Part shown: one piece after another, positions 19,937 through 29,600 of the stretch | Layout: each line of letters opens with the position of its first letter | Numbering within the stretch: position 1 is the first letter of the stretch | NCBI GenBank assembly: GCA_943349825.1 | Contig: CALQZQ010000002.1 | Coordinates: 124,001-188,000, forward strand | Length of the DNA: 64,000 nucleotides | Reading direction: 5' to 3' | Origin: Candidatus Peribacteria bacterium | GTDB taxonomy: Bacteria > Patescibacteriota > Gracilibacteria > UBA1369 > 2-02-FULL-48-14 | Position numbers and translations under genes: made by a program | The notes under the pieces: generated by a model | The model's input: the letters and a program-made list of their open reading frames with translations, nothing else | Told to the model about the DNA's origin: nothing | The model's database searches: none

Positions 19937-21019
19937 TTAAAAGTCAAAGTGCCGCGATTCTAACACACGTTTGACCTCTGCGACCAACTTGAAAGAACCC
20001 GCAAAAACCCAAAGCTGCGCTTCTTTTTCGCGCGCTAAATCTTCCAACAAGTCCAGCACTGCCGCAGACCCGATTGCGGCAGGTTTTACTCCAGCCCTCT
20101 CGTCACTCAAAGGCACCCACACGGTGCGCGCTTGCGGAAACAGTTTCCAGAGTTCGGGGGCTTTGTCTTTCAAAATGTGAATCGCAAAAAATGGCTCCGG
20201 CAAAAGATGCTCGCGTTGGCATTCTTGCACACGCAGCAAAAAATAACTCAGACTGTCGAAAGTGTGAGCGCCTTCGAGCAGCAGTGTGTGCGGTCCAAAC
20301 GGTACAAATTCAAAACGTCCCGGCAGCACTAGGGCCGCCACGCCTTCCTGCACCACGGAATCCATGGAGTATCCCAGCAAATCCGCCGCCATCACCGCGA
20401 GCCCCACGCTTTCCGGATGATGGTGACCCAGCTCCTGAGCGGGAGCCAAAACCGGTACAAGGCCCTCTCGAGTCAGCTCCTCAAAAACTTCCTGGCTTTG
20501 CGTAGCCACTGTGAGCAGCGGCACTCCGGGCCGGCAAATGCCCAATTTATTTCGCGCGATTTCACCGAGTGTCGAACCCAAAATTTCAGTGTGCTCCAAC
20601 TCCACGTGCGTCAAAATCGTCAGGGCTTTTTTATCGACCACATTGGTCGCATCGGTGCGTCCACCCCAGCCACATTCCAACACCACCATGTCGCAGGCAC
20701 GCTCTTCAAAATACTGCAGCGCAGCCAGCGTGAGCACTTCAAATTCCGTGAGAGTTTCATCTACGGCGCGCACGCGCTCACTCAGTCGTTCCAAATCTTC
20801 GCTCGCAATCATTTCTCCATTCACTTGGATCATTTCTTCATTTCGTAAAATCGCCGGCGACGTGAACAGCCCCACGGTGTCTCCATTCATTTGAATGATT
20901 TTCGCCAACACTGTGGCCGTGGTGCCTTTCCCCTTGGATCCGGCAATATGAACCACGGGGACACTCAGGCCTCCCAACTGTTCAAACGCACGGCGAACGT
21001 TTTCAATATTGTCGATCAT
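19937..21019 (-). CDS. folC: Folylpolyglutamate/dihydrofolate synthase family protein
   Basis: I use ATG 21019, which overlaps the dnaX stop as ATGA; the track start at 21046 would run further into dnaX. The 360-aa product has the Mur-ligase-like P loop HIAGSKGKGTTA, LFTSPA, VVLECGWGGRTDATNVV and THVELEHTEILG. It adds glutamate to folates. It is shorter than typical FolC (about 420 aa), mainly in the C-terminal domain. Whether it retains both dihydrofolate synthase and polyglutamylation activity cannot be told. It belongs to the dnaX-folC-mscL operon. Confidence 0.9.
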   Translation of the reverse strand: MIDNIENVRRAFEQLGGLSVPVVHIAGSKGKGTTATVLAKIIQMNGDTVGLFTSPAILRNEEMIQVNGEMIASEDLERLSERVRAVDETLTEFEVLTLAALQYFEERACDMVVLECGWGGRTDATNVVDKKALTILTHVELEHTEILGSTLGEIARNKLGICRPGVPLLTVATQSQEVFEELTREGLVPVLAPAQELGHHHPESVGLAVMAADLLGYSMDSVVQEGVAALVLPGRFEFVPFGPHTLLLEGAHTFDSLSYFLLRVQECQREHLLPEPFFAIHILKDKAPELWKLFPQARTVWVPLSDERAGVKPAAIGSAAVLDLLEDLAREKEAQLWVFAGSFKLVAEVKRVLESRHFDF

Positions 21020-22428
21020 GGTAGAGGTTCTTCCACAGTTTCCCAACCCAAAGATTCTACCAGAGGCGCCTCCATTTCAAAGAACACTTTGATCTCCTCT
21101 CCAAGAACTTTTTTCAGAGCCTCCTCCACCAGCACCAGCGCTCCTAAATCCTGTACCTTATTGAAGTGAAAATCAGAACTAAAGCAAAACTTGAGGTTCT
21201 TGCCGTTCACTTCCTTAAGATGTCCCGTTTGAAACGAAGCACGCACGGATGGATTACTCAGCAAGCCATAAACTTTGGGAAGTTGTTTTTGCACTGCGTC
21301 CATTTGAAGGAGGCCCACCGCCACTGCGGAGGCCGGAACGGACGGAGCAGCCACCGCCGTTTGCGCGAGTCGCTCTGGCCTTTCCGTTTGAGGCTCTACC
21401 GCCTGCATTTCCAAACTTTGTGTCCCACGAATCACCGCAATTTCCAGAGGCAGCGTCGCAATGCTGGCACGCTTGAGTTTCATCCAAGCGTCGTCAAAAA
21501 GTTCTATCCATTGCAGTAATTTGGGGATCACGCCCGTTTTTTTTGCAGCCACCGCCTCATGAAGTTTTCCTCGCAGCAGTCCCAAAAAACTCGTAGTGAA
21601 TTGTTGTAAATCGTGACCTTCACGGTGCGCCTCTTCCACCACACTCAGGCCTTTTTGAGTGTCCGCCGTGCCCAGCGCCACGTACAAGGCTTCGCAGGAT
21701 TGATCGTTGGTGAGTCCCAGTCGTTCGCGCACCAGCTGCACGGTCAATTTCTCATTCGACAACTGCTCAAACAAAGAAATCGCATCCCGCATCCCGCCAT
21801 CCGCCGCCTTCGCCAAAAGTTCCAGCGCTGCCGGTTCCACTTCACGGCTTTCTTTTTCCGCAATCGCAGTGAGTTGCGTTACGATATCTGCATCGGAAAT
21901 ACGTTTGAATTCGTAACGCTGGCAGCGCGATAAAATCGTCTCAGGCACCTTGTGAATTTCGGTGGTCGCCAGAATAAAATAGACATGCGCAGGAGGTTCT
22001 TCCAGGCTTTTCAAAAGCGCATTGAACGCCTCCTTGGTGAGCATGTGCACCTCGTCGATGATGTAGACTTTGGCCTTGGCGCGCGTGGGCGCATAACGAA
22101 TTTTTTCTCGTAAATCCCGAATTTCGTCGATCCCGCGGTTGGACGCCGCGTCGATCTCAATCAAGTCCACCAATTCACCTCGTCCCACCGACTGGCAAAT
22201 ATCACATTCATTGCAGGGTTCTCCCGTCACCATCCTATTTTCACACAAAATAGCCTTGGCAATCAGGCGCGCCGTAGACGTTTTCCCCGTTCCTCGCGGC
22301 CCGGAAAACAAATACGCATGCACCAAACGGTCCTGTTTTAAGGCTTGGAGCAGGGTAGTCCGGATGGGCGCTTGGCCCACCAAGTCCTCAAAACTCTGCG
22401 GTCGATATTTTCTGTAAAGGGCAGTCAT
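21016..22428 (-). CDS. dnaX: DNA polymerase III subunit gamma/tau
   Basis: A 470-aa AAA+ clamp-loader subunit. It begins MTALYRKYRPQSFEDLVGQ, followed by Walker A GPRGTGKTSTARLIA, a four-cysteine zinc site (C-x8-C-x2-C-x2-C around CNECDIC), Walker B VYIIDEVHML and sensor 1 FILATTEIHKVP. The C-terminal part is short, so a long tau-specific tail is lacking. I saw no obvious A-AAA-AAG slippage site. A TATTAT -10-like site lies about 24 nt upstream of the start. Confidence 0.95.
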   Translation of the reverse strand: MTALYRKYRPQSFEDLVGQAPIRTTLLQALKQDRLVHAYLFSGPRGTGKTSTARLIAKAILCENRMVTGEPCNECDICQSVGRGELVDLIEIDAASNRGIDEIRDLREKIRYAPTRAKAKVYIIDEVHMLTKEAFNALLKSLEEPPAHVYFILATTEIHKVPETILSRCQRYEFKRISDADIVTQLTAIAEKESREVEPAALELLAKAADGGMRDAISLFEQLSNEKLTVQLVRERLGLTNDQSCEALYVALGTADTQKGLSVVEEAHREGHDLQQFTTSFLGLLRGKLHEAVAAKKTGVIPKLLQWIELFDDAWMKLKRASIATLPLEIAVIRGTQSLEMQAVEPQTERPERLAQTAVAAPSVPASAVAVGLLQMDAVQKQLPKVYGLLSNPSVRASFQTGHLKEVNGKNLKFCFSSDFHFNKVQDLGALVLVEEALKKVLGEEIKVFFEMEAPLVESLGWETVEEPLP

Positions 22429-22490
22429 AAATTTCAGCTTTTGGAAGCCAATAATACCCTAATGGTACAGGGGGGCAAGGCTTATAGGAG

Positions 22491-22536
22491 TGTACTGTTA
22501 AATGTACATTCCTGCCCGGGCAAAGATTTTTACAGA
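22491..22536 (+). repeat. 46-bp intergenic repeat, copy 1
   Basis: This block matches 45488-45533 without gaps at 37 of 46 positions. Both copies share AATGTACA, the 10-bp palindrome TGCCCGGGCA and the 3' block ATTTTTACAGA. Here it lies between the divergent side of dnaX and the 3' end of a glycosyltransferase gene. An ATGAAA follows 3 bases after it but opens only six codons. Confidence 0.6.
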
Positions 22537-22561
22537 TAGATGAAAAACCGAAATGCTTAGT

Positions 22562-23653
22562 TCACTGTACAGTCTCAATCACCTCCCGCATCGCCTTCTC
22601 AAAAGCCTTCACGCTGTAATTTTGCGCGTGCTTGGCGATCACAGCCGGTTTGTAGCCTTTTTCGTGGATCAGCAGCTGCGTGAGCCCGGCCTCCATGCTC
22701 TCCAGAGTTTGCTCTTCAAAAAACTCGCCAGTCACGCCTTCCACCATGGTTTCGGTGAGGCCGCCCTTTCGCAAACCCAAAACAGGCTTTCCACACGCCA
22801 TCGCCTCCACCGGCGCGATTCCAAAATCGTCTTCCCCCGGGAAAATAAAAGCGCGGCAATTTTCCATGTATTCTTTCACCACTTCATCGGACTTGAAGCC
22901 CAAAAAGTCCACATTCCCGGCGGCCATGCGCCTCAGTTTGCGCTCTTCTGGGCCCGTTCCGATCACCACCAATCTTTTCCCGAGCATGTTGAAGAGTTCC
23001 ACCGCCAAATCAATGCGCTTGTAGTGCGAGAGCTGCGATACGATCAAAAAATAACCTTCATTTTTAGGATGCGGTTCGAAGCGCTCGGTGTCCACCGGCG
23101 GATGAATGATGGTGGATTCCTGACGATAATATTTTCGAATGCGATTCTGCACGGTCTTTGAATTCGCAAGAGCTTCGTCCACACGCTGGGCCGCCAAAAA
23201 ATCCCACTCGCGCACTTTGTGCAAAGCCCGACCCACAAAAAGTTCACCAAAGATTCCCAGCTGCTGCTCTTTCACATACTCGTGCGTGTAGTCCCACGCG
23301 TAGCGCATGGGGGAATGGTAGTAACAGATGTGACGCGTTTCCAAATTGGTCACAATGCCATGCGAATAAGCCCCGGAGCTGGACACGACTACATCGAAAC
23401 CTGAAAGATCGAACTGCTCCACGGCGCCCGGCATGAAGGGAAAAAGAAACTTGTGCATGCCCGGCAAGAAGCGGGGAAATTTCTGCAACGAAGAAGTCTT
23501 CACGCGTTCTTTCGGAAAAACTTTCCCGACTTTTTTTTCATCGTAGAGCAGTGTGTACACGGGCGCTTCCGGATACATGTCCATCAGCACTTTGAGCACG
23601 CGCTCAGCGCCGCCCAGCCGGAGTAGGAAATCGTGAACAAAAGCAATTTTCAT
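22562..23653 (-). CDS. Glycosyltransferase, GT4 family
   Basis: A 363-aa GT-B enzyme. The N-terminal domain starts MKIAFVHDFLLRLGGAERVL with the glycine-rich acceptor loop. The C-terminal domain has SQLSHYKRIDLAVELF, VVIGTGPEERKLRRMA and the EX7E nucleotide-sugar motif in FGIAPVEAMACGKPV. It likely transfers a hexose from a nucleotide sugar to a lipid or polysaccharide acceptor; substrate unknown. It overlaps the upstream glycosyltransferase by 1 nt, in an operon with comF. Confidence 0.92.
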   Translation of the reverse strand: MKIAFVHDFLLRLGGAERVLKVLMDMYPEAPVYTLLYDEKKVGKVFPKERVKTSSLQKFPRFLPGMHKFLFPFMPGAVEQFDLSGFDVVVSSSGAYSHGIVTNLETRHICYYHSPMRYAWDYTHEYVKEQQLGIFGELFVGRALHKVREWDFLAAQRVDEALANSKTVQNRIRKYYRQESTIIHPPVDTERFEPHPKNEGYFLIVSQLSHYKRIDLAVELFNMLGKRLVVIGTGPEERKLRRMAAGNVDFLGFKSDEVVKEYMENCRAFIFPGEDDFGIAPVEAMACGKPVLGLRKGGLTETMVEGVTGEFFEEQTLESMEAGLTQLLIHEKGYKPAVIAKHAQNYSVKAFEKAMREVIETVQ

Positions 23654-24738
23654 CAGGAGGAGTGTACGTCAGATTTTTTAAACACGGAAGTCAAAGCCTG
23701 TGCCGCTTTCTTCCACGAAAACTGTTTGAGTCGCTTCTGCCCGCGGGCCACCAATTCTTCTCGCAGTCTTGCATCGCTCGCCAAGCGTCGCATGGCGTCT
23801 GCAAAACCGGTGGCATCCAGAGGGTCCACATATAGCGCCGCATCTCCGCCCACTTCTCGCAGCGCAGGAATATCCGAACAAATCACCGGGCACTGGGCCT
23901 CAAAAGCTTGCAGCAAGGGAAACCCAAAACCTTCCTCCAGAGAAGGAAAAACCAGTGCAGTGGAAGTATGAAAAAGCCGGCTGGCCTCTTTTTCATCCAC
24001 ATAACCCAGGAGGTCCACATTTTCCACAGCGGGCAAACTATAGCCACGCACGGTCTTTCCGGCCAGAATCAAATGGCCCACGTTTTCACGGGAGTAAATA
24101 CTCCAGGCTTCAAGCAATGTAGTGATGTTTTTTTTCGCCTCCAAACGTCCTAAAAAGAAAAACAGCGGATCCGGAGAACGCTTCACTTGAATTGATGGCA
24201 AACTCAGTGGCCCATGCGGCACCACGGTCACACGCTTCGCCCCATAAAACTTTAGCAAATCCACAGCCACCGCTTCGCTCGGCACGAAAATCATCTCACA
24301 CTTCCGCACAGCCCGTCTCGTGCTCCAATTCAAATACCAGCGCGCCCTCCATCCGTAAGCCGAAGGGATTTTTCTAAACGCCACATCGTGCACGGTCACA
24401 AACGAACGCTTGGGCGCAAAAAACGGCAACACATGAGCCGGTACGAACAAAAGATCCGGCTTATGCCAGAGCATTTCCCAAGAAAGTCGCACCAGCGACC
24501 ACAGCCGCGGAAACCACAAAATCTTTTGCAGCTTGCGTGGAAACCCTTCAATCACTTTCGGCGTGTATAGACGCACTTCAAAACCCTCCAATTCCGGCAA
24601 CAGCGCGCGCAAAATTTCGCTGCTGTAGCGCTCGACCCCCGTGGGACAAGAACGCGTGCTGCGTGAGGCATCAATGCCAAGCTTAGGCGGGTGCAGCGGT
24701 CTGGGGGAGACGCTGCCAAGGAGTAGGGGGTGCTTCAT
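23653..24738 (-). CDS. Glycosyltransferase, GT4/GT1-like family
   Basis: A 361-aa GT-B glycosyltransferase. Motifs are GIDASRSTRSCPTGVERYS near the N-terminus, FVTVHDVAF, FVPSEAVAVDLLKFYG, FFLGRLEAKKNITTLL and the C-terminal EEGFGFPLLQAFEAQCPV (EX7E). The family includes mannosyl- and rhamnosyltransferases of surface polysaccharides. The ATG at 24738 makes it overlap the end of comF by 56 nt; no later ATG, GTG or TTG fits before the conserved GIDASR. Together with the next gene it suggests envelope glycan synthesis. Confidence 0.9.
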   Translation of the reverse strand: MKHPLLLGSVSPRPLHPPKLGIDASRSTRSCPTGVERYSSEILRALLPELEGFEVRLYTPKVIEGFPRKLQKILWFPRLWSLVRLSWEMLWHKPDLLFVPAHVLPFFAPKRSFVTVHDVAFRKIPSAYGWRARWYLNWSTRRAVRKCEMIFVPSEAVAVDLLKFYGAKRVTVVPHGPLSLPSIQVKRSPDPLFFFLGRLEAKKNITTLLEAWSIYSRENVGHLILAGKTVRGYSLPAVENVDLLGYVDEKEASRLFHTSTALVFPSLEEGFGFPLLQAFEAQCPVICSDIPALREVGGDAALYVDPLDATGFADAMRRLASDARLREELVARGQKRLKQFSWKKAAQALTSVFKKSDVHSS

Positions 24739-25369
24739 TGCGATCAGCCAGAGTTAAAGCCACAATATTTTCCGCTCCCGCCGCCCTTAGCGCCTCTGCG
24801 CACGCGAGCAAGGTGGAGCCGGTGGTCACTATATCATCCACCAGAACGATTTGACCACCCGCCGGAATCCGCCCAAGCACTTCAAAGGCCCCGGCCAAAT
24901 TCCCGAGCCGCTCCACTCGTCCACCCACTTTCACCTGGCTCTCCGTCTCCCGCACGCGCCTCAGCAAACTCAGCACGGGCGCCCCAATAGCCCGACCCAC
25001 GCCCTCAGCCAAAAGCTCAGACTGATTGTAACCGCGCTCCAACTCACGCTTCTTATGCAGCGGCACCGGCACCAAAATCACCTGAGAAGGCTCCAACAAA
25101 AGTTTCAACGCTTCTCGGAGTGGTGGCAGCAAAAACCGCACCACATCGGCCTGATGCGAGTACTTCAAAGGATAAATCAGCCGCTCGAGCAGATCGCCCT
25201 CCTCAAAATACAGCGCCGAACCGACCTTCAAACCTTCTAACGAGCGTACATGCGGATAAAACCCCAGCCTGTCCCGGCACCGCGAGCAGAGCGCCTCGCC
25301 CAAATACCCGCACGAAACGCAGGGCACCGGGAACATAAACCTGACGACAGTATGTAAAAGCTTCAACAT
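24683..25369 (-). CDS. comF: ComF-family phosphoribosyltransferase-like protein
   Basis: I take ATG 25369 (MLKLLHTVVRF) over the TTG at 25399. The 228-aa protein has a ComF zinc finger (CVSCGYLGEALCSRCRD) followed by a type I PRTase domain with VPVPLHKKRELERGYNQSELLA and the PRPP motif IVLVDDIVTTGSTL. ComF homologues take part in DNA uptake or processing of imported DNA. The -10 box TGT-TATGCT lies exactly 6 nt before the ATG, predicting a leaderless transcript that continues into two glycosyltransferase genes. Confidence 0.9.
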   Translation of the reverse strand: MLKLLHTVVRFMFPVPCVSCGYLGEALCSRCRDRLGFYPHVRSLEGLKVGSALYFEEGDLLERLIYPLKYSHQADVVRFLLPPLREALKLLLEPSQVILVPVPLHKKRELERGYNQSELLAEGVGRAIGAPVLSLLRRVRETESQVKVGGRVERLGNLAGAFEVLGRIPAGGQIVLVDDIVTTGSTLLACAEALRAAGAENIVALTLADRNEAPPTPWQRLPQTAAPA

Positions 25370-25375
25370 AGCTAC

Positions 25376-25384
25376 AGCATAACA
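25376..25384 (-). promoter_or_regulatory. Extended -10 promoter of leaderless comF
   Basis: On the minus strand TGT-TATGCT is followed by 6 nt (GTAGCT) and ATG. There is no room for a Shine-Dalgarno sequence. This supports the ATG start over the upstream TTG. Confidence 0.6.
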
Positions 25385-25460
25385 AAAAAGTCCTGACAAA
25401 AAGCTGACTTGTTTGGAGCCGCAGAGGAAAGCGATATAATCATTACTTATCCAACAAATA

Positions 25461-26120
25461 ATGAGCGCTCCACGATTACTTTTTGGAACTCAGCAGCCTC
25501 TTCGAGATAAAGGCGTAATTTTAGAGCAGACTGTGGACGCAGCCTGTGACGATTTATGTCTCGACATAGATCCAAGATTTAGGAAATGGGTACGTGCACT
25601 CATCGAATCTGCCCTGGATAGGAAAGAGGGGGAGGGTTTTGACTTTCTAGACAGACGCGAAACAGTTGCAGAACTATTCAACGGAGCCTTTCAACAGCCC
25701 AGCCCTCGAGTAAGGGCTCACTACCTGGCAACTGCGGGTAGGAAAGCACTGTTGATGTCGGGTGGCATTGGAATCAGGAGCGTCATCAGCGGGCAAAAGG
25801 CGGTGAGCCATTATCGGGAGATGGCGGCTTTATCGCTATCCATGGCAGCGGGGGCAGACCCCACGATCGATGCTCATTATGCCTACGGGGAAGGGGAGCT
25901 AATCACTGACGAGGAAGAATTACAACGTATCAAATGGGCTTTGCAAAGAATGGGCACGCGCTTGAGCACTCCGTGGCTGGCAAGAGTCGCTCGAAAAGTC
26001 CCCGATCTCTCCGGGGTGATTCAGTGGGCGGGCAGTGCACTCATGGGACGAGATTACACTAGGATGACTGCTGTGCCAGGCCTAACCCCTCTGCTCGAAG
26101 TGGGTAAACCTGAAAATTAA
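25461..26120 (+). CDS. Protein of unknown function (219 aa)
   Basis: A soluble, predominantly helical protein with no signal peptide. A Gly/Ser-rich stretch (LLMSGGIGIRSVISGQKAV) lies in the middle, and the C-terminal part is basic. A -10-like GATATAAT lies about 20 nt before the ATG. The gene diverges from comF, leaving about 90 bp for two back-to-back promoters. No domain was recognised. Confidence 0.6.
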   Translation: MSAPRLLFGTQQPLRDKGVILEQTVDAACDDLCLDIDPRFRKWVRALIESALDRKEGEGFDFLDRRETVAELFNGAFQQPSPRVRAHYLATAGRKALLMSGGIGIRSVISGQKAVSHYREMAALSLSMAAGADPTIDAHYAYGEGELITDEEELQRIKWALQRMGTRLSTPWLARVARKVPDLSGVIQWAGSALMGRDYTRMTAVPGLTPLLEVGKPEN

Positions 26121-26151
26121 TTCCCACTCGCCCTCGACCCGGCCGCCGTGC

Positions 26152-26157
26152 TACACT
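26152..26157 (+). promoter_or_regulatory. Extended -10 promoter of the NUDIX gene
   Basis: TGC-TACACT ends 9 nt before the ATG at 26167, predicting a leader of only two or three bases. No Shine-Dalgarno motif is visible. Confidence 0.45.
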
Positions 26158-26166
26158 GGACGCAAT

Positions 26167-26682
26167 ATGAACGATCAATTTCACGATTCTAAAAAATCCT
26201 CAGAAAAGGGGAGGGGAAGCCGTTCGGGAAGGCCTGCAGGCCGCTCTCGACGCCGTGACGTGCACGAAAAATCCTGCGGGGTGCTGGTGTACCGCCGCGA
26301 CGAATCCGGCATCAAGTTCTTGCTCCTGCATTACCCGGGCGGCCATTGGGATTTTGCCAAAGGCCATGTGGAAAAGCGCGACGCCTCGGAAACCGCCACG
26401 GCCCTGCGCGAACTCACCGAAGAAACTGGCATCACTCAGGTGGAATTCAACGAAGGCTACAAGCACTCCATGTATTACGAATTCAATCGAGGCCCCCGTG
26501 AACGGGTGAAGAAAATAGTCGTCTACTTTCTGGCTGAAACCCCGGAGGAAGTGGTGAAGATTTCCTTCGAGCACCAAAACTTCATCTGGCTGCCCTACGA
26601 AGAAGCCCTGGAACGCCTGACCTACGAGAACGCCAAAGAACTCCTGCGTAAAGCCCTTCCGCACCTGCAATATGAGCTTTGA
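26167..26682 (+). CDS. NUDIX hydrolase
   Basis: A 171-aa protein. The first 35 residues are basic and disordered (SRSGRPAGRSRRRD), followed by a NUDIX domain starting SCGVLVYRR. The NUDIX box reads GHVEKRDASETATALREL then TEETGI. Compared with GX5EX7REUXEEXGU it has Asp for the first Glu and one extra residue before RE; the metal-binding REL..EE core is intact. The overall form resembles diadenosine tetraphosphate hydrolases. Its stop overlaps the helicase start by 11 nt, so translation is probably coupled. Confidence 0.9.
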   Translation: MNDQFHDSKKSSEKGRGSRSGRPAGRSRRRDVHEKSCGVLVYRRDESGIKFLLLHYPGGHWDFAKGHVEKRDASETATALRELTEETGITQVEFNEGYKHSMYYEFNRGPRERVKKIVVYFLAETPEEVVKISFEHQNFIWLPYEEALERLTYENAKELLRKALPHLQYEL

Positions 26683-29600
26683 TGCTGCCTTTGCAAAACT
26701 GAACGAAGAGCAAAAAGCTGCCGCTTCTCACATCGACGGTCCCATGATGGTGCTCGCCGGACCAGGCACGGGAAAGACTCAAATCATCGCGCTGCGCATC
26801 GCCAAAATTCTGAAGGAAACGCAGCTTGAGCCGCACAACATCCTTTGTCTGACTTTTACCGAATCCGGCGTGGCCGCCATGCGCCGTCGCCTCCTCGAAT
26901 TCATCGGAACAGCCGCTTACGCCGTGCGTGTCTGCACTTTTCACGCGTTTTGCAACGACGTGATCAAAGAAAATCCTGAAAAATTCCTCTTCGCCCGCGA
27001 ATTAGAACCCCTCACGGAAATCGAACGCATCCAACTGTTCCGCGCTCTGCTCGATGATCTTCCCGACGGCAGCCCCCTCCGCCCCTTCGCCGATCCTTAT
27101 TTCTATCAGCGCGACCTCATTGGAACACTGCAAAATCTCAAGCGAGAGGACATCACACCGGACGCCCTGGCCGAGCTCCTCACGAGCATTGAAAAAACAC
27201 TCGCTCAGCACGAAAGCGCCATCGAAACCTTCATCGCCATTCACGGCGGCAGCCTCAAGGCTGAAGAGCTTTTCGCCATGCAAAAAGAACTCGAAGGCAC
27301 TTTCCTTGCCGCCGCTTTCCTCGGCCTGGACTTGGACGACAAAAAGTCCCGCACCCTCGCCAAAAACAATCTCAAAACCGCCTACCAAGACGCCAAGTCC
27401 CACCTGCCCAAGCAGAGAGCACTCACGGAGTTTTACCGCTCCTACCAAGCCGCGCTCAAACTAAGAGGCCGCTACGACTACGAAGACATGATTCTCTTCA
27501 CGGTGGACAAACTCAAAGCCGACAAAGAGCTGCTCGCGCGTCTCCAGGAACAATATCAATACATTCTCGTGGACGAGTACCAAGACACCAACGGCGCTCA
27601 AAACGAAGTCGTGCGTCTGCTCGGTTCCTACTACGAAAATCCCAACATTTTTGTGGTGGGGGACGACAAGCAATCCATCTACCGTTTCCAAGGCGCTTCG
27701 CTGGAAAACATGCTCGAATTTTACCGCGCCTACAAATCCTCCATCGAGCTCGTGACCCTGCAAAGCAATTACCGCAGCCAACAAACCGTGCTCGACGCCG
27801 CCAGTAGCCTCATTCGTAACAACGAGCAGGGCCTGGAAAATCTCATTCCGGAACTGAAGCAAAATCTCACTGCTGCCACAGCGCTGCCGCCGCAAAAACT
27901 CTCCGTGGCCGAACTGCCCACGCCCGACACCGAACGCTACTTCCTCTCGCGCCAAGTGCAAGCCCTCATCGCCGCCGGCACCGACCCTTCCGAAATCGCC
28001 ATCTTCTACCGCAACAACCGGGACAGTGAAGCCCTCGCCGAACTCTTCCTCCGCCTTAAAATTCCGTTTCATCTTTACTCCGGAAAAAACCTGCTCGAAG
28101 ACAAGGAACTCCAAAAACTCATCGGCCTTTTTGAGTGGCTCGCCGACCCCGTGCACGACCGCCAACTCTTTTTCATTCTCAATTACGATTTCCTCCACTT
28201 CGATGCGCTGGAAATCCTCAAACTCACGCGCCGTGCCGCCGACCAAAAAACTGGCCTTTGGGAGCAACTGGAAACCGCCTCACAGCCGCTGCAAAATTTC
28301 CGTCAAAAAACCGCCGATTGGATCTCTGCCAGCGTCAACAGCACCTTTGTGGAGTTCTTCGAACTCGTGTTAAATGACTCTGGCTACCTCCAAAACATCC
28401 TCAAAAAACCGGACCACCTCGAGCACCTCAATCGCTTGAATACATTTTTTGATCAAGTGAAGCAGTGGAACAAGGCCAATCCCCGACTTCAGCTCAAGGA
28501 ATTCATCGACTATTTGAACCTGCTCCGTGAGAATAAAATCGCCTTGCCCGAAGCGGAACTTTCCACGCAAAAAAAAGCCGTCGCCCTCATGACCGCGCAC
28601 CGCTCCAAGGGCCTCGAATTCGAACATGTTTTCATCATGCAGTGCGTGGACAAACACTGGGGCAACAATCCCAGCCGCGCGAAAATAAAACTCCCCGCGG
28701 GTCTGCTCAAAACCCTGGACACCCTGCACAAAGAAAAGAACGAAGACGAACGCCGCTTGTTTTACGTGGCCCTCACTCGTGCGAAAAAATCCCTCACGCT
28801 GTCGCACGCCAAACTCAGCGAAACCGGCAGGGAAGAAATGCCCTCACTTTTCCTTGCGGAACTCGACCCAGCCACCACGCAAAACCTGGACACCAGCCAG
28901 CTCGAAGCCGAACCCGAAGAGCGACTGCAGGCCAATTTTTATCCACTCGTAAAAACCGCCACGGCCGACGAAACCGCTTTTGTGAAAGGCTTGCTGCAGA
29001 ACTACACCATGAGCGTCACTCACCTCAACAACTACCTCACATGTCCACGACTTTTTTACTACAACAATTTGCTCCGTGTGCCCCGCGCCAAGACTAAACA
29101 AGAAGCCTTCGGGACCGCCATCCACGAAGCCCTCAAGGACCTGCTGCTGCAAGCCAAGCCGGACGAAAAACTCCTACTCGACAGTTTTGAACGTCATCTC
29201 AAGCGGGAAATCCTCGTGGACCGTGATCACCGTGGCATCCTCACTTTTGGACGCGAAACCTTGCAGAACTATTTCGATCACTATCAAAACGAGTTCAACC
29301 CCAAGGTTCTGCTGGAATACAACTTCGCCCCGCACAACGTTCACCTCGAAAACGTGCCCATCACCGGCAAACTCGATAAGATCCAAATCTTGAGCGAAAC
29401 CGAAAAAACCGTCCACACCGTCGACTACAAAACCGGCAATCCGGACAGCAAATCTCCCGAACTCGGCCCAGATGGCAGCTACCGTCGCCAAATCATTTTC
29501 TACCAATTGCTTTGCGACAACTCCACCCAGTTTCCCTACAAAATGGTTTCCGGCGAAATCGACTTCATTCAAAAAAGTTCCAAAGAGCACACCTTTGTGC

